Source: Planctomycetaceae bacterium
GTDB taxonomy: Bacteria; Planctomycetota; Planctomycetia; Pirellulales; Pirellulaceae
Assembly (NCBI GenBank): GCA_005798335.1
Contig: SYJV01000376.1
Location: 1-64,000, forward strand
Direction of reading: 5' to 3'
DNA: 64,000 nt
Position numbers and translations under genes: made by a program. Below the pieces are notes generated by a model, which was given only the letters and a program-made list of their open reading frames with translations, searched no databases and was not told where the DNA came from. Shown one piece after another: positions 11,204-21,481 of the stretch (positions within the stretch are counted from its first letter, which is position 1; every line of letters begins with the position of its first letter).

Positions 11204-14200
11204 ATGACAACAGCAGTTTCGCAGCAGGCTTCTAACCGTAAATGTAGTTTTGTATGGACATTGTTGAGTCTAGCCGCTTGCGTTATCGCGTGTGTCGTTG
11301 CCTTTTCTTTACGCGATGAATATCTATTCAGCTCGGTTTCGTATCCTCACGACAAAGTACCTGATGCGAGATTCCTAGGGTACGATTCCAGCGACATAAA
11401 GATCCTGCGCGATCATTGGACGCATGCCCAACGAAAATGTTATGCCTGGTCACAGCTCACCTTGGATACGTTGTTTCCATTTGTGTATAGCGCAGCGGTT
11501 TGGGTGGTCGCTTGTCGGATTCTGCGTGGACTCTGGTTGCGCGCCGCCATAGTGATGATCTGGCTGGTGATCTTGTCGGACCTGTCGGAGAACGCGCTGC
11601 TGGTAGTTCACTTTTTGGATTGGCGAGACTTGAGCGACTGGATTTGGCTGGCGTCGTTTTGGACTCGAACCAAGTGGTGGCTATTGCTGGCGTTGGCAGT
11701 CGTATTGTTCGTTCAATCGTTATTGCGCCATGCCGTTTTTCTTGACCGCCTAGTCCGCTTACGCTATGGCGGGATCGCTTTTGTTACCTTGGCAGTCTGG
11801 GGACTGTTGGCCTGCACTATGGAGCCATTCCGCCCCGTTGCAGCCAATGTTCTGCTGCTGGAAGACTATCGACAATTGGCGGTCCTGATGCTGGTAAATG
11901 TGATGGCTATCGTTTTTACGATCGCCATTCTAAGACTTCAGCGCCATCGGATTCGCAGCGATTCTGGTGAAAAATCCTATACGGGATCGTGGCCCAAATG
12001 GATGTATGTGGTGGCCACGCTTGTGGCTTCCATCACGCCTGGCGCTGCGTTTGCCTACAGCTATATTGAATCTGACTCGCTGCCAAGAGCGGACACGCTC
12101 AGTCAATGGTGCATCATCGGGAAGAGACAAAGCGATTTTCTAATGATAGGCGTGGGCATAGCATGGATGATCGCCGGCGCGGGATTGGCATGGGGATGCC
12201 TCGTCATTATGGGCAAGATTCGCTGTTTTCTACTGGGATCAGAGGCCACCGATCAGAATTTTTTCCCATTCGAGGCGACGCAGTCGAAGGCCAGGATTCC
12301 AGGAGTAACCAGCCGATACGCGGACGACATCGAGCTGATAATCTACCTGCTGTCGCTGCTGGTCGTATTCTTTGTGTTCTTGAAGCCACGTGAAACGCAG
12401 GTCCTGTCTTATTTGCCGATTCCTGGTTGCATTGTGATGTTGATTTGGATCACGACGATGATCTTGTCGGGCTTGTCTGCATGGTTCGACCGGACGCGGA
12501 TTCCTGTCATCGCCCTAGTTGTTGTGTGGATTGTTTTTGTGCGCGCGTTGGCTGGCAGAGATGCGACGCTCCCTACTGTGCAGTCGAATTCCGCTTTCTT
12601 GGCGTCACAGCAAATTGACTTTCTGCGCGACGCAGAGGACCGGCTCATAAAAGCGCTAGCGGATGGTGGACAAAAAGGCATCGACAATGAAACTGCGCAG
12701 GTCGAAGCTGCGCAAAGAAGCCTGGAGGATGCGGCTTGGCAAGCGATCGTACAGCGCATGAAAAACTACAATTCGGTTCATCGAAGAGATCCAACCCAGA
12801 CGGACAAGAAGACAACCTTGGTGGTCGTCACTTGCCCGGGAGGCGGAATTCACGCGGCGGCTTGGACAGCCTATGTACTGGACAGTTTGCACGAGCGTTA
12901 TTCCGATTTCGCAGGTGCAGTTTGCGTCATCAGTGGCGTATCTGGTGGCAGCGTCGGCGCGATGTTTCACGTCCACAGCCGGTATATTGCGCAAGGCGCC
13001 TCCGAGTCCTGGAAGAATGCTGCCGAATCGTCCCTCGGGGCAATAGGTGGTGGAATGGTCTTTGACGATCTTCCAGGATTGTTCCTGCCTTTGCCGATGG
13101 AGTCGGATCGAGGCAAGCGTTTGGAGCGAGCATGGAAGGCTAGGCTGGGCGCGGGTGCCGATACCATGCAAGCATGGGGACAAAAGGCTCAAGATGGTTC
13201 GTTGCCCATCCTAATTCTAAATGCGACCGATGCCGCGTCAGGCCGACGAGTGTTGTTTTCCACCGTCCCGACGCCGCGGCGAGTGAATCTGGTTCGGACG
13301 ATCGCGCGTCCATGGGATTTTCGTGAATTGCTCGGTTCACCCAACGACGACATGCACGTGGCCACCGCGGCGCGAGCGTCGGCCACGTTCCCTTATGTAT
13401 CTCCCTTCACGCGTCCTGAATCGGCCAGCCCTGTTGGCCAGCACGTGGCCATTGGCGACGGTGGTTACGCTGACAACGAAGGGATCGTATCGGCAGTGGA
13501 TTGGGTCGATTTCTTGGTGCGGCGCGCGGGCGACGAGTATAGTCAAGACCCTAATTTGGTCCCCTTCCAGCGCATCGTTCTGCTTCGTATTCAGCCCTCG
13601 GGTAATACCGAACCTCCTTTGGAGAGCAGATTGCGTGCGACGCCTCAGTACTACTTGCGTTGGTTAACGGGACCTCTGGAAGCGCTGGTGACTATGCGAA
13701 CGGCGTCGCAAGTCGAACGCGGCCAAATCGAATCGGACCTGGCAGCTCGTTATGTCGACAGCCCTTGGTGGGAATCAACTGGGGCAGTGCCTCTGGCACG
13801 AGAAATAGCATCAAAATCCCCGCTGGAGCGAATCTATAACGAACGAATACAACTTGGAGCGATCAACGCTCAACAGTCTTTTTCGTATCAAAAAGGAGTG
13901 TTCAAGCAGAGTCCGTCGACAACTGATGATAGTCAGCAACAATCCGATGCTGCGCTTTCCGAACAATCTCCACCCAATCCGACCGCCCCACCGAAAGCTA
14001 GTGCGCCTCCAGACAATGCTAGTCCGGTTGGCTCACTTCAACCTCCGGCGAGTGGGAATGCAAGCGATCCAGATCTGCCGACTCCACAGATGATGGTTGG
14101 ATCAACCGGCTACGCGCCGGTGGTCATTCTCAGCATGCCATTTCTAGCGGAAAGTTCGTCCCAACGTCCGCCGCTGAACTGGAAGCTCAGTCCAAGCCAA

Positions 14201-14350
14201 AAGAACTGGTATTCGCGGGCTTGGGCGGATTTGCTAGCGCTCCAAAAGCAAGAACCGATGGCTGCGGCGCCAAACCGAGTCGATGCACCAAAACGGCAGC
14301 TCGTGTTTTTCTCGGAACTAGATGAGTTCTTTACTCAACGCGCTCAGTAG
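11204..14350 (+). CDS. Multi-TM patatin-like phospholipase family protein
   Basis: About eight or more N-terminal hydrophobic segments; oxyanion motif CPGGGIHAAAW, nucleophile motif GVSGGSVG, catalytic Asp motif GDGGYADNEG. Confidence 0.85.
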   Translation: MTTAVSQQASNRKCSFVWTLLSLAACVIACVVAFSLRDEYLFSSVSYPHDKVPDARFLGYDSSDIKILRDHWTHAQRKCYAWSQLTLDTLFPFVYSAAVWVVACRILRGLWLRAAIVMIWLVILSDLSENALLVVHFLDWRDLSDWIWLASFWTRTKWWLLLALAVVLFVQSLLRHAVFLDRLVRLRYGGIAFVTLAVWGLLACTMEPFRPVAANVLLLEDYRQLAVLMLVNVMAIVFTIAILRLQRHRIRSDSGEKSYTGSWPKWMYVVATLVASITPGAAFAYSYIESDSLPRADTLSQWCIIGKRQSDFLMIGVGIAWMIAGAGLAWGCLVIMGKIRCFLLGSEATDQNFFPFEATQSKARIPGVTSRYADDIELIIYLLSLLVVFFVFLKPRETQVLSYLPIPGCIVMLIWITTMILSGLSAWFDRTRIPVIALVVVWIVFVRALAGRDATLPTVQSNSAFLASQQIDFLRDAEDRLIKALADGGQKGIDNETAQVEAAQRSLEDAAWQAIVQRMKNYNSVHRRDPTQTDKKTTLVVVTCPGGGIHAAAWTAYVLDSLHERYSDFAGAVCVISGVSGGSVGAMFHVHSRYIAQGASESWKNAAESSLGAIGGGMVFDDLPGLFLPLPMESDRGKRLERAWKARLGAGADTMQAWGQKAQDGSLPILILNATDAASGRRVLFSTVPTPRRVNLVRTIARPWDFRELLGSPNDDMHVATAARASATFPYVSPFTRPESASPVGQHVAIGDGGYADNEGIVSAVDWVDFLVRRAGDEYSQDPNLVPFQRIVLLRIQPSGNTEPPLESRLRATPQYYLRWLTGPLEALVTMRTASQVERGQIESDLAARYVDSPWWESTGAVPLAREIASKSPLERIYNERIQLGAINAQQSFSYQKGVFKQSPSTTDDSQQQSDAALSEQSPPNPTAPPKASAPPDNASPVGSLQPPASGNASDPDLPTPQMMVGSTGYAPVVILSMPFLAESSSQRPPLNWKLSPSQKNWYSRAWADLLALQKQEPMAAAPNRVDAPKRQLVFFSELDEFFTQRAQ

Positions 14351-14362
14351 ATTTTGGATTCG

Positions 14363-15664
14363 CTATGGGACATCTGCGGATATTGACGATTGAAGAAATC
14401 GCTGGCCGGTCGGACGAGCGGGCGAGTCATCGCGTTGGATATTCCATACAAATTCTTGAGGCGCTAGCGTTAGCTGTCGCTTGAGAAGAGGAACTTGATT
14501 TCCGTATTTTTCTCGCCGCGAACTGTAAACGTCTTCCGTAGATTTCTTGATGCGCGACCACATAGAATTCCAGGTGCGATCGGTGACGACACCGCTTTCC
14601 ATGCTGTTGATAAAGGACGAAGTAAACCAGCCCCCAATATCTCTTGTACACCAACTGAGTTGTCCCTGTGAGGCCGACGAGAGATCGAGGACTCCGCGGT
14701 AGCACAACAGCAATTCCTCCAGCGTTGTCCAGCCTTCGATCGCTCGCGTCTCGGTCCGATAATACTGTTGCGGTGTAACGTCGATGGTTCCCCGAACATT
14801 GCATGCGTCGCTGATCAAAATCGTCAGTCGGGCTCCCTTCGCTTGCATGGCGGTTAGCAATTCTTTTCGCAACAGATCGTTTTGAGTGAAGTCGAAGAAA
14901 TGGCCAGAGGCGGGGTCGCCAGCGGCAAATCGATCGTCGTAAGCGCCATGGCCTTGGTAGTAGACCAGCAACGTATCTTGCGGACCGACGACCAAATTCG
15001 ATAGTGCAACGACAATTCCTTTGGCGCTGCATTCGGCTCCTTCGACGATTCGATAGACGCCACGAAACTGCGCCGCAAGATAATTCTCGACCAGCTTCTT
15101 CATCGTATCGCGGTTGACGATGATATTCTGGCCGATAGTTGGATCGTTGGTGGCCACAGCATGCAATACGTGGACGCGTCCGGAACCATCGGCACGAGCC
15201 TTGGGCAAACCCGCGGCTACGCGAACCATCGATGGCGATGCAATCCACTCAATGGACTGATTATTCTTCACATCTATCACGGTCATCGGCAAATCACCTG
15301 ATCCTCGGCGAAGCTGGCCGAACAGATCATCGACATTGGCGACGCGCACGCCGTTTAAGTGGGAAACGACGTCCCCCAATTCAAACTCGCCTTGCAATCC
15401 TTGATTTCCTCTGGACACCAAGGTGACAGGGGCCGGACCTGAGTGAATCGCCGCTACTTCCAGTCCCGCGGGATGCTCGCGAAAACTAACTCTCAATCGC
15501 ATTTCGTCGCTAAAGTTGGCTATTCCCGCTGACGAGTTCGGTGTTACAAAGCTAGTCACTCGCCCAATGTCCAGCGGTTGAGCCGTTGCCGTCGATTGCC
15601 CCCGGCCAAAGCCAATGGCCAGCCAAACTACCAGAAATTTGATGCAGCCTATTCGAGCTATCAT
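14363..15664 (-). CDS. Secreted PDZ + caspase-like (peptidase C14) domain protein
   Basis: Signal peptide; PDZ-like region GLQGEFELGDVVSHLNGVRVANVDDL; caspase His motif LLVYYQGHGAYDD and Cys motif TILISDACNVRGT. Confidence 0.8.
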   Translation of the reverse strand: MIARIGCIKFLVVWLAIGFGRGQSTATAQPLDIGRVTSFVTPNSSAGIANFSDEMRLRVSFREHPAGLEVAAIHSGPAPVTLVSRGNQGLQGEFELGDVVSHLNGVRVANVDDLFGQLRRGSGDLPMTVIDVKNNQSIEWIASPSMVRVAAGLPKARADGSGRVHVLHAVATNDPTIGQNIIVNRDTMKKLVENYLAAQFRGVYRIVEGAECSAKGIVVALSNLVVGPQDTLLVYYQGHGAYDDRFAAGDPASGHFFDFTQNDLLRKELLTAMQAKGARLTILISDACNVRGTIDVTPQQYYRTETRAIEGWTTLEELLLCYRGVLDLSSASQGQLSWCTRDIGGWFTSSFINSMESGVVTDRTWNSMWSRIKKSTEDVYSSRREKYGNQVPLLKRQLTLAPQEFVWNIQRDDSPARPTGQRFLQSSISADVP

Positions 15665-15705
15665 GAATTGGCTCCTTTGCCTACAGGCGATCGTTCGTTC
15701 AGCGT

Positions 15706-15948
15706 TTGACTATTCTTATCCCAGAAAACTCATGGTTGAGCAAGCGTCTCGTCGGTGCTGGCGAAATTGGTACTGAAACTCTCAAGCACTTGGTGGATGC
15801 GGGAGTCAAACACATTATGGTCCTGAATCGCAACCAGGCACTAACGGAGGAATTGGCCAGCCAATTTGGAGCATGCAGCCAAGACTGGAACCCACCAGAG
15901 ATGTTGTGCAATTCGACGCATCCAGCAAGTGGGGCGGACACGATGTGA
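15706..15948 (+). pseudogene. hemA: Glutamyl-tRNA reductase (HemA) NAD(P)-binding domain fragment
   Basis: RLVGAGEIGTETLKHLVDAGVKHIMVLNRNQALTEELASQFGAC matches the Rossmann segment of HemA (GAGEMG.LT..HL...G...I.V.NR....A..LA..FG). N- and C-terminal domains are absent. Confidence 0.65.
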
Positions 15949-16080
15949 GCGTTCACGCGCTGAACTCGGCGATATCTGATTTCGGACTTCTTGCTCTGTC
16001 ATTGGTTTGCAGAAGGACGACCAACATCAATCAGCGCGCGCAAGATACGTTTGCAACGTCGCTCATCGCACAATCCATTC

Positions 16081-16486
16081 CTAGCGCGGCGGTTGTTTGA
16101 CCGAGTAATTTCGTTTGCAACGGAATTGTCGCACGATATGACCGAATACTACTCCTGGAAATCCGGCTGCAATCACCAAGTGATAGTACAGTAGTGACTT
16201 CAGGTTGGCATACTCCACGGATCCAGTTGTAACGTCCATATGGGACATTGTAGCTATGATCATGCTAGAGGCAATTTCCAAGTTCAGAGCAGCAGATGCC
16301 AAAAACTACAAAAGCAAATGCCGGAGTTGAACGACGATCAAACGCAATCACGGCGGCGACGGCAATGGATGTGACACAGAAAAGTTGGATCGCGCTGGTG
16401 ACTAACGCCGTTGGATATCGCAGGGACGAAAGTACCAACGCTACATAAAGTGTCAACAAAAGGACTGCGGCTATTGTGAATCGCAT
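16081..16486 (-). pseudogene. Small membrane protein, apparently split by a frameshift
   Basis: ORF 16265..16486 (MRFTIAAVLLLTLYVALVLSSLRYPTALVTSAIQLFC...) resembles the N-terminal half of a common planctomycete membrane protein family. ORF 16081..16302 in another frame supplies a possible C-terminal TM (LVIAAGFPGVVFGHIVRQF). Confidence 0.45.
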
Positions 16487-16667
16487 TGCGTTTCCAGTAT
16501 TAACTGGATTCCTGTTCTCGTCGGTGAACGTCTTGCAAACTTACCGGACTGACGCAGGTGGATGAGAGTGGCGATTCACTAATCGGCATGTCTCGGTGTT
16601 CCACCATGCGATGGTGACGATCGCGTGGTGGAACCAGCCGCCAATTGTTAACTACTCAAGGAAACTG

Positions 16668-18770
16668 CTAGACAAGTTCTTCTTCGTGCAGTTGAGCTGA
16701 CGAAGTGTATTGATGCTGTACCGATGCGGGCATCGGTTCATAATGATCTAGTTCGATCGTATAGCTTCCTTGTCCGGCTGTGATGCTGCTCAACGTCCGG
16801 CTGTAATGCAGCACTTCGCGGAACGGGACTTCGCAGTGAATCACTTGAAAGCCGCCACCGATTGACTCACTTCCCAGGACGCGACCGTTGCGCGAGCTCA
16901 TATCGCTAAACACGTCACCCACTGCAGGCTCAGGTGCGGTAACGTCCAAACGCACGATCGGTTCCAGCAGGCATGGGCTGGCCTCGCGGAATACTTCGCG
17001 AAATACCATCGCTCCAGCGATCTTGAACGCAGCTTCGCTGCTGTCAACTGGATGGTGTTTTCCATAATGTACTTCCACGGCCACGTCCTGAATTTGGTAT
17101 CCAGCGATGACTCCCTTGGTCATGCGTTCCTTGAAGCCCTTTTCGATCGCAGGCAAGAAATTACCAGGTATGGTGCCACCCACGATCGAATCTACCCACA
17201 GGAAATTGCAGGTGGGATCATGATGAAACTGTTTCAAGCTGGGGAAGCGGGCTTTGGTGGCATATTCCGCTGGATCGGTTCCCGATGGGAAAGGATACAT
17301 GCGAATATGTACTTCGCCAAATTGTCCGCGACCACCGCTTTGCTTTTTGTGCCGATACGATCCTTCGGCGTTAGCCTGAATTGTTTCGCGGAAAGGTATC
17401 TTGGGGTCTTTGGTATCCACATCCAATTTGTCGCGGTAGTGCAAGCGCTCGAGAATCAGTTTGAGATGAAACTCGCTCATCCCCGTAATAACAAGTTCGC
17501 TGGTCTGGCTGTCGCGATCTAGCCGCAACGTCATATCTTCTTCGACCAGCTTGTGCAGTGCGGCGGCCAACTTGTTCTCTTCACCGCGACTGCGCGGCGA
17601 CAGTGCTAATCCCACCATAGGGCGCGGGAAAGGAATTGGGGGAAGCGCGGTATCACCGAGCATGGTACCAGTATGTAACTCGTCGACCTTGGCCACAGCC
17701 ACAATCTGTCCAGCTTCCGCTCGTTCGATCTGCGATGTCTGATTCCCCTGAATCTCCAGCAACTGCGGAATTCGCACAGTTGACTTCGAATTACAAACGT
17801 GGACGCTTTGATCCTTGTTCAACGATCCGCTGTAGATGCGGATGAAGCTCAATTTTTGCACAAAGGGATCGATGTGCGTTTCAAAAACGCGAGCTACCAG
17901 TGGTGCACCGGGATCTGCAATGATCTCCAATTCGTGGCCGTCTTCGGCAGTTCCATGACGCACGATTGCGTCCGGTGGTGGTGCGCACAGGGCCAATCCA
18001 CTCAACAGCTCCGTCAAGCCAACTTGCTTCTTCGCTGAAACACAAAGAACGGGAATCAAATGTCCCCGCTGAACGGCGATGGGAATCTTCGCACGCAGTT
18101 CATCGGCGCTGGGTACATCGCCTTCAAAGTAGCGAGCCATCAGCTCCTCATCGGCCTCGATAATCGTCTCCACCAAGTGCTCGCGGGCTGTCGGCAGATC
18201 GAGCAAATCGCTGGTCTGACTTGCGGAAGCATCCAGTACGTCAATCAACTTAGAGATCGACGGTCCAACCGCGTCGGGAATGTTCAGCAATGCGCAGCTA
18301 TCGCCAAACGAGCTGATCAGTTTCTTAATCAAAGCGCCAAAATCAATGTTGTCACCGTCGAGCCGCGTGATCAACAGAACCGTCGGCAAACCCGCTTGTC
18401 GTGCCGCATGAAAAACGCGGCGCGTATTTACTTCGACACCCGCATGTGCATGCACGCAGATAACGGAGCAATCGACTCCAGCCAGCGCGCCAATGGTTTG
18501 GCCAATGAAATCAGCATAACCTGGCGTATCGAGCAATGAGAAATGAAATCCCTGATGCTCGCAATGAGTAACTTTGGCTTCGACCGTGTGCTTGTGAGCT
18601 TTCTCTTCGGGGTCAAAGTCACAAATGCTGGTGCCATCATCAACACTATGATGCCCACTGACGGCGCCGGTTCCGGTCAGCAAAGCGTCCAAAAGACTGG
18701 TCTTGCCGCTGGAACCGTGCCCGCAAAACGCAATGTTGCGACGTTGTCTCACTGGAACCGAGTTGGCCAT
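16668..18770 (-). CDS. EF-G-like translation GTPase (paralogue of fusA)
   Basis: Start set at internal MANSVPVRQRRNIAFCGHGSSGKTSLL; DTPGYADF; EF-G domain IV/V sequence (GGRGQFGEVHIRMYPF, GGTIPGNFLPAIEKGFKERM). ORF extends to 18857. Confidence 0.93.
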   Translation of the reverse strand: MANSVPVRQRRNIAFCGHGSSGKTSLLDALLTGTGAVSGHHSVDDGTSICDFDPEEKAHKHTVEAKVTHCEHQGFHFSLLDTPGYADFIGQTIGALAGVDCSVICVHAHAGVEVNTRRVFHAARQAGLPTVLLITRLDGDNIDFGALIKKLISSFGDSCALLNIPDAVGPSISKLIDVLDASASQTSDLLDLPTAREHLVETIIEADEELMARYFEGDVPSADELRAKIPIAVQRGHLIPVLCVSAKKQVGLTELLSGLALCAPPPDAIVRHGTAEDGHELEIIADPGAPLVARVFETHIDPFVQKLSFIRIYSGSLNKDQSVHVCNSKSTVRIPQLLEIQGNQTSQIERAEAGQIVAVAKVDELHTGTMLGDTALPPIPFPRPMVGLALSPRSRGEENKLAAALHKLVEEDMTLRLDRDSQTSELVITGMSEFHLKLILERLHYRDKLDVDTKDPKIPFRETIQANAEGSYRHKKQSGGRGQFGEVHIRMYPFPSGTDPAEYATKARFPSLKQFHHDPTCNFLWVDSIVGGTIPGNFLPAIEKGFKERMTKGVIAGYQIQDVAVEVHYGKHHPVDSSEAAFKIAGAMVFREVFREASPCLLEPIVRLDVTAPEPAVGDVFSDMSSRNGRVLGSESIGGGFQVIHCEVPFREVLHYSRTLSSITAGQGSYTIELDHYEPMPASVQHQYTSSAQLHEEELV

Positions 18771-18872
18771 AGTACTTACCTTTCTAATGGAAGTCGCGTA
18801 TCGAAAGAAACACCGCGCGAAAGGCCTCCAGTTAACTGAGCGAGAAGATACAGCCATCTCGCGCGGAAGACA

Positions 18873-19616
18873 TTAGTGTGGACAGGCTCCCTCCTCACGT
18901 CGTGCGCGACGCAACGCGTCGGGCAGTTGTAACCATCCTTCGTACAATGATCGTCCCACGATACAACCATGGGTCTTCATCTCTACCAATTGATCGATAT
19001 CGTCCAGCGTCGTGACACCTCCGGAAGCAATTACCGGAAAAGCCGAACAACGTTGCATTTGAGCCAACTGCTCATAATTCGGGCCTGACAACATGCCATC
19101 TTTGGCGATATCCGTGTAGACAATTGCGGCGACTAGATCGGTCAGTGTTTCGATGCGCTGGGCCAGTGCGGTTGCCGATATCGATGAAGTCTCCAACCAG
19201 CCATCGGTCGCTACCATGCCGTCGCGAGCATCAATGCCCAATACAAGTTGCTTGGGATACAAACGAGTCATCTCGGCAAACCACTGCGGTTCGCGCAGTG
19301 CGCGAGTACCCACGATCACGCGAGTAACTCCCAAGTACAACAGTCGATCGATGGTTTCCTGATCGCGCACGCCGCCGCCAACTTGGCATGTCAGTCCGGT
19401 TTCCGTGACGATGCCGCGAATCGCGGGTTGATTGATCAAACTGCCGGATTTAGCGCCATCCAAATCAACTAAATGCAAACACGTCGCGCCTAAATTTCGC
19501 CAGTGATGAGCGACGGAAACGGGGTCGTCCGAGAATACAGTTTCGCGGCTGTAATCCCCTTGCTGCAATCGCACACATTTTCCGCCCAACAAATCGATCG
19601 CCGGCCATACCTGCAT
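18873..19616 (-). CDS. hisA: 1-(5-phosphoribosyl)-5-[(5-phosphoribosylamino)methylideneamino]imidazole-4-carboxamide isomerase
   Basis: MQVWPAIDLLGGKCVRLQQGDYSRETVFSDDP, LHLVDLDGAKSG, GGVRDQETIDRLL, ASGGVTTLDDI, VGRSLYEG. Start chosen at MQVW. Confidence 0.96.
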   Translation of the reverse strand: MQVWPAIDLLGGKCVRLQQGDYSRETVFSDDPVSVAHHWRNLGATCLHLVDLDGAKSGSLINQPAIRGIVTETGLTCQVGGGVRDQETIDRLLYLGVTRVIVGTRALREPQWFAEMTRLYPKQLVLGIDARDGMVATDGWLETSSISATALAQRIETLTDLVAAIVYTDIAKDGMLSGPNYEQLAQMQRCSAFPVIASGGVTTLDDIDQLVEMKTHGCIVGRSLYEGWLQLPDALRRARREEGACPH

Positions 19617-19782
19617 GTTTGTTCGTATTCCACCAAGAGTCCGTTTATGGAAACCATGAGAGTTGCCAATATGGCATACGCCTGTGCTACAAGCAAGCAT
19701 CTACCCATTGAGGTGACTCGCCCTCTAGAGACACAACATTGCGTGGCACTTCGCAGACTGAGGGCATGACAAGCAGCTTCGA

Positions 19783-21252
19783 TCAATGGTTGTTTGGCGC
19801 CTTGCTTCCAAGTTTCTCCAGAATATTGCGAGTGATTCGCTCCACGGCTGGATCTTTGCCGGCCAACCCATGCGCCCAGTCCGTGGTTCCGACGGTGACT
19901 ACGGTTCCGCCAAGCGTATAGGTTCCCATCACCGCGTTGCCTACGCGGTCAGCCGGAAACCGGTCATAAAACAACGCGTCATCAGGATGCCAGCGAGCTG
20001 GACACGTTCCAAGAATCTGAAAATCTTTGGGAGTGCCATCGCGCCCCGTGGGAAAAGGCAATCCATCTCGCAGCTCAATCTCGCAACCGTCGCATTCGTA
20101 ACCCACGATCGTATCTTTTCCGCCAAAGTAGTCACCGCGCTTCAGGCCAGTACCGGCAAACAGCCAGTGATCGGGTCGATGGACTTCGAACGCAGAACGA
20201 CCGTCCATGAACTGGCCATGACTGCGATGATAGCCTCCAAAAAGAAAGCCCACGCCGGTCAACTGATTCTCTGGTCGCTGCACCAAATGATGACTCCACA
20301 GTGTCGAGAGCAATCGATGGTCACCGGTTGGAAAGACTGGGTCCATCACCAAGCGTTGCTTCCAACTCGTAAGCGCTCGTCCGTTGTCCTCGCTGCGAAC
20401 TTGCCAACAACAGGTATTGCCACTGAAGAACGCAACATTGCCGCCGTTACTAATGAAGCGTTCCAGATTGTCACGCATGGGAGCAGACCAATACTCGTCG
20501 TGCCCAACGCTGAGCACCAGTGTGTACGCGTCTAGAGCCTCGGCATGGAATTCCAAATCGCTATTGGCGGCATAGTCCAAAACGAATCCTTGAGACTCAG
20601 CCCAGGCCACAAACGGTCCCTCCCAATTCGAAAACTGACTCGATGGAGGCCGATGAAAAGAAACTCGATTGCCTTGTACGCCCGCCAACCCGTTGAAAGC
20701 GTACAAACTGAATCCACCCCAGTTGTTATAAGCATTATAAGTATTCGTGCTCAACTGAATTAACATGCGCGAATTCTTGCCAGGCTCGGCGGCTCGCAAA
20801 ATGAAAAAACACGACGATTCCGCAGTACGCGCTGCCCGATGAGTGAACTTGCCGCCACGATCCTTCGCACTCAGCTTCACATGGTAGTATCCCGATCGCC
20901 ATGACCTGGGGATGACCGCTTTCCAAGCTGCTGGCCAATTGCATCCGTGTGACGAAGCATTTTCCGGAATGATCGACTCGGTGCCGACGATATTGTCATG
21001 GCTCAAGACAACTTCTCGCGTCGCGCCAACGCGCGTGATCTCGATCGCAAATCTCGGCGATGTCGTCGAAACGTGGACCGCCAATTCATCGCCGGGCCTG
21101 TAACTCACTTGACCGGTATAGCCTTCGATCGTGAGCGCATTCAAGCTCTCCGCCGCTGGAATTCGAACGCAATTAGAAACGACCAAGGACACCAACCAGA
21201 CCACAGAAAATCTCTGATAGTAAAGAAACATTATTGCCACCTGAGTATTCAC
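19783..21252 (-). CDS. Secreted N,N-dimethylformamidase beta-subunit-like protein
   Basis: STNTYNAYNNWGGFSLYAFNG, RPPSSQFSNWEGPFVAWAESQGF, SVGHDEYWSAPMRDNLERFISNGGNVAFFSGNTCCWQVR. Confidence 0.85.
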   Translation of the reverse strand: MNTQVAIMFLYYQRFSVVWLVSLVVSNCVRIPAAESLNALTIEGYTGQVSYRPGDELAVHVSTTSPRFAIEITRVGATREVVLSHDNIVGTESIIPENASSHGCNWPAAWKAVIPRSWRSGYYHVKLSAKDRGGKFTHRAARTAESSCFFILRAAEPGKNSRMLIQLSTNTYNAYNNWGGFSLYAFNGLAGVQGNRVSFHRPPSSQFSNWEGPFVAWAESQGFVLDYAANSDLEFHAEALDAYTLVLSVGHDEYWSAPMRDNLERFISNGGNVAFFSGNTCCWQVRSEDNGRALTSWKQRLVMDPVFPTGDHRLLSTLWSHHLVQRPENQLTGVGFLFGGYHRSHGQFMDGRSAFEVHRPDHWLFAGTGLKRGDYFGGKDTIVGYECDGCEIELRDGLPFPTGRDGTPKDFQILGTCPARWHPDDALFYDRFPADRVGNAVMGTYTLGGTVVTVGTTDWAHGLAGKDPAVERITRNILEKLGSKAPNNH

Positions 21253-21481
21253 AGTAGGATGCGGGTAACGCGCGAACCGCCACCACGCTCAGTTCTTACA
21301 GCCAATCGCGACCCTACTAAAATACGCGTCTTTGGCACCAAGCACCACCCACGTCGCCACGTTCGTTAATCGAACTGTCGGGTCTACTTCGCTCTGAGTG
21401 CGGATTGATCTATGCTGTACGCAATCCAGTCTGCGTTTGTCGCAGCCAAGCGACGGTTTCTTGAATCTGGGAGCTCGAAGA

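Noticed and set aside
14427-15248. 273-aa reverse ORF overlapping the caspase-like gene
   Set aside because: Alternative frame of the same strand with Arg-rich composition; the 14363-15664 frame carries the conserved motifs.
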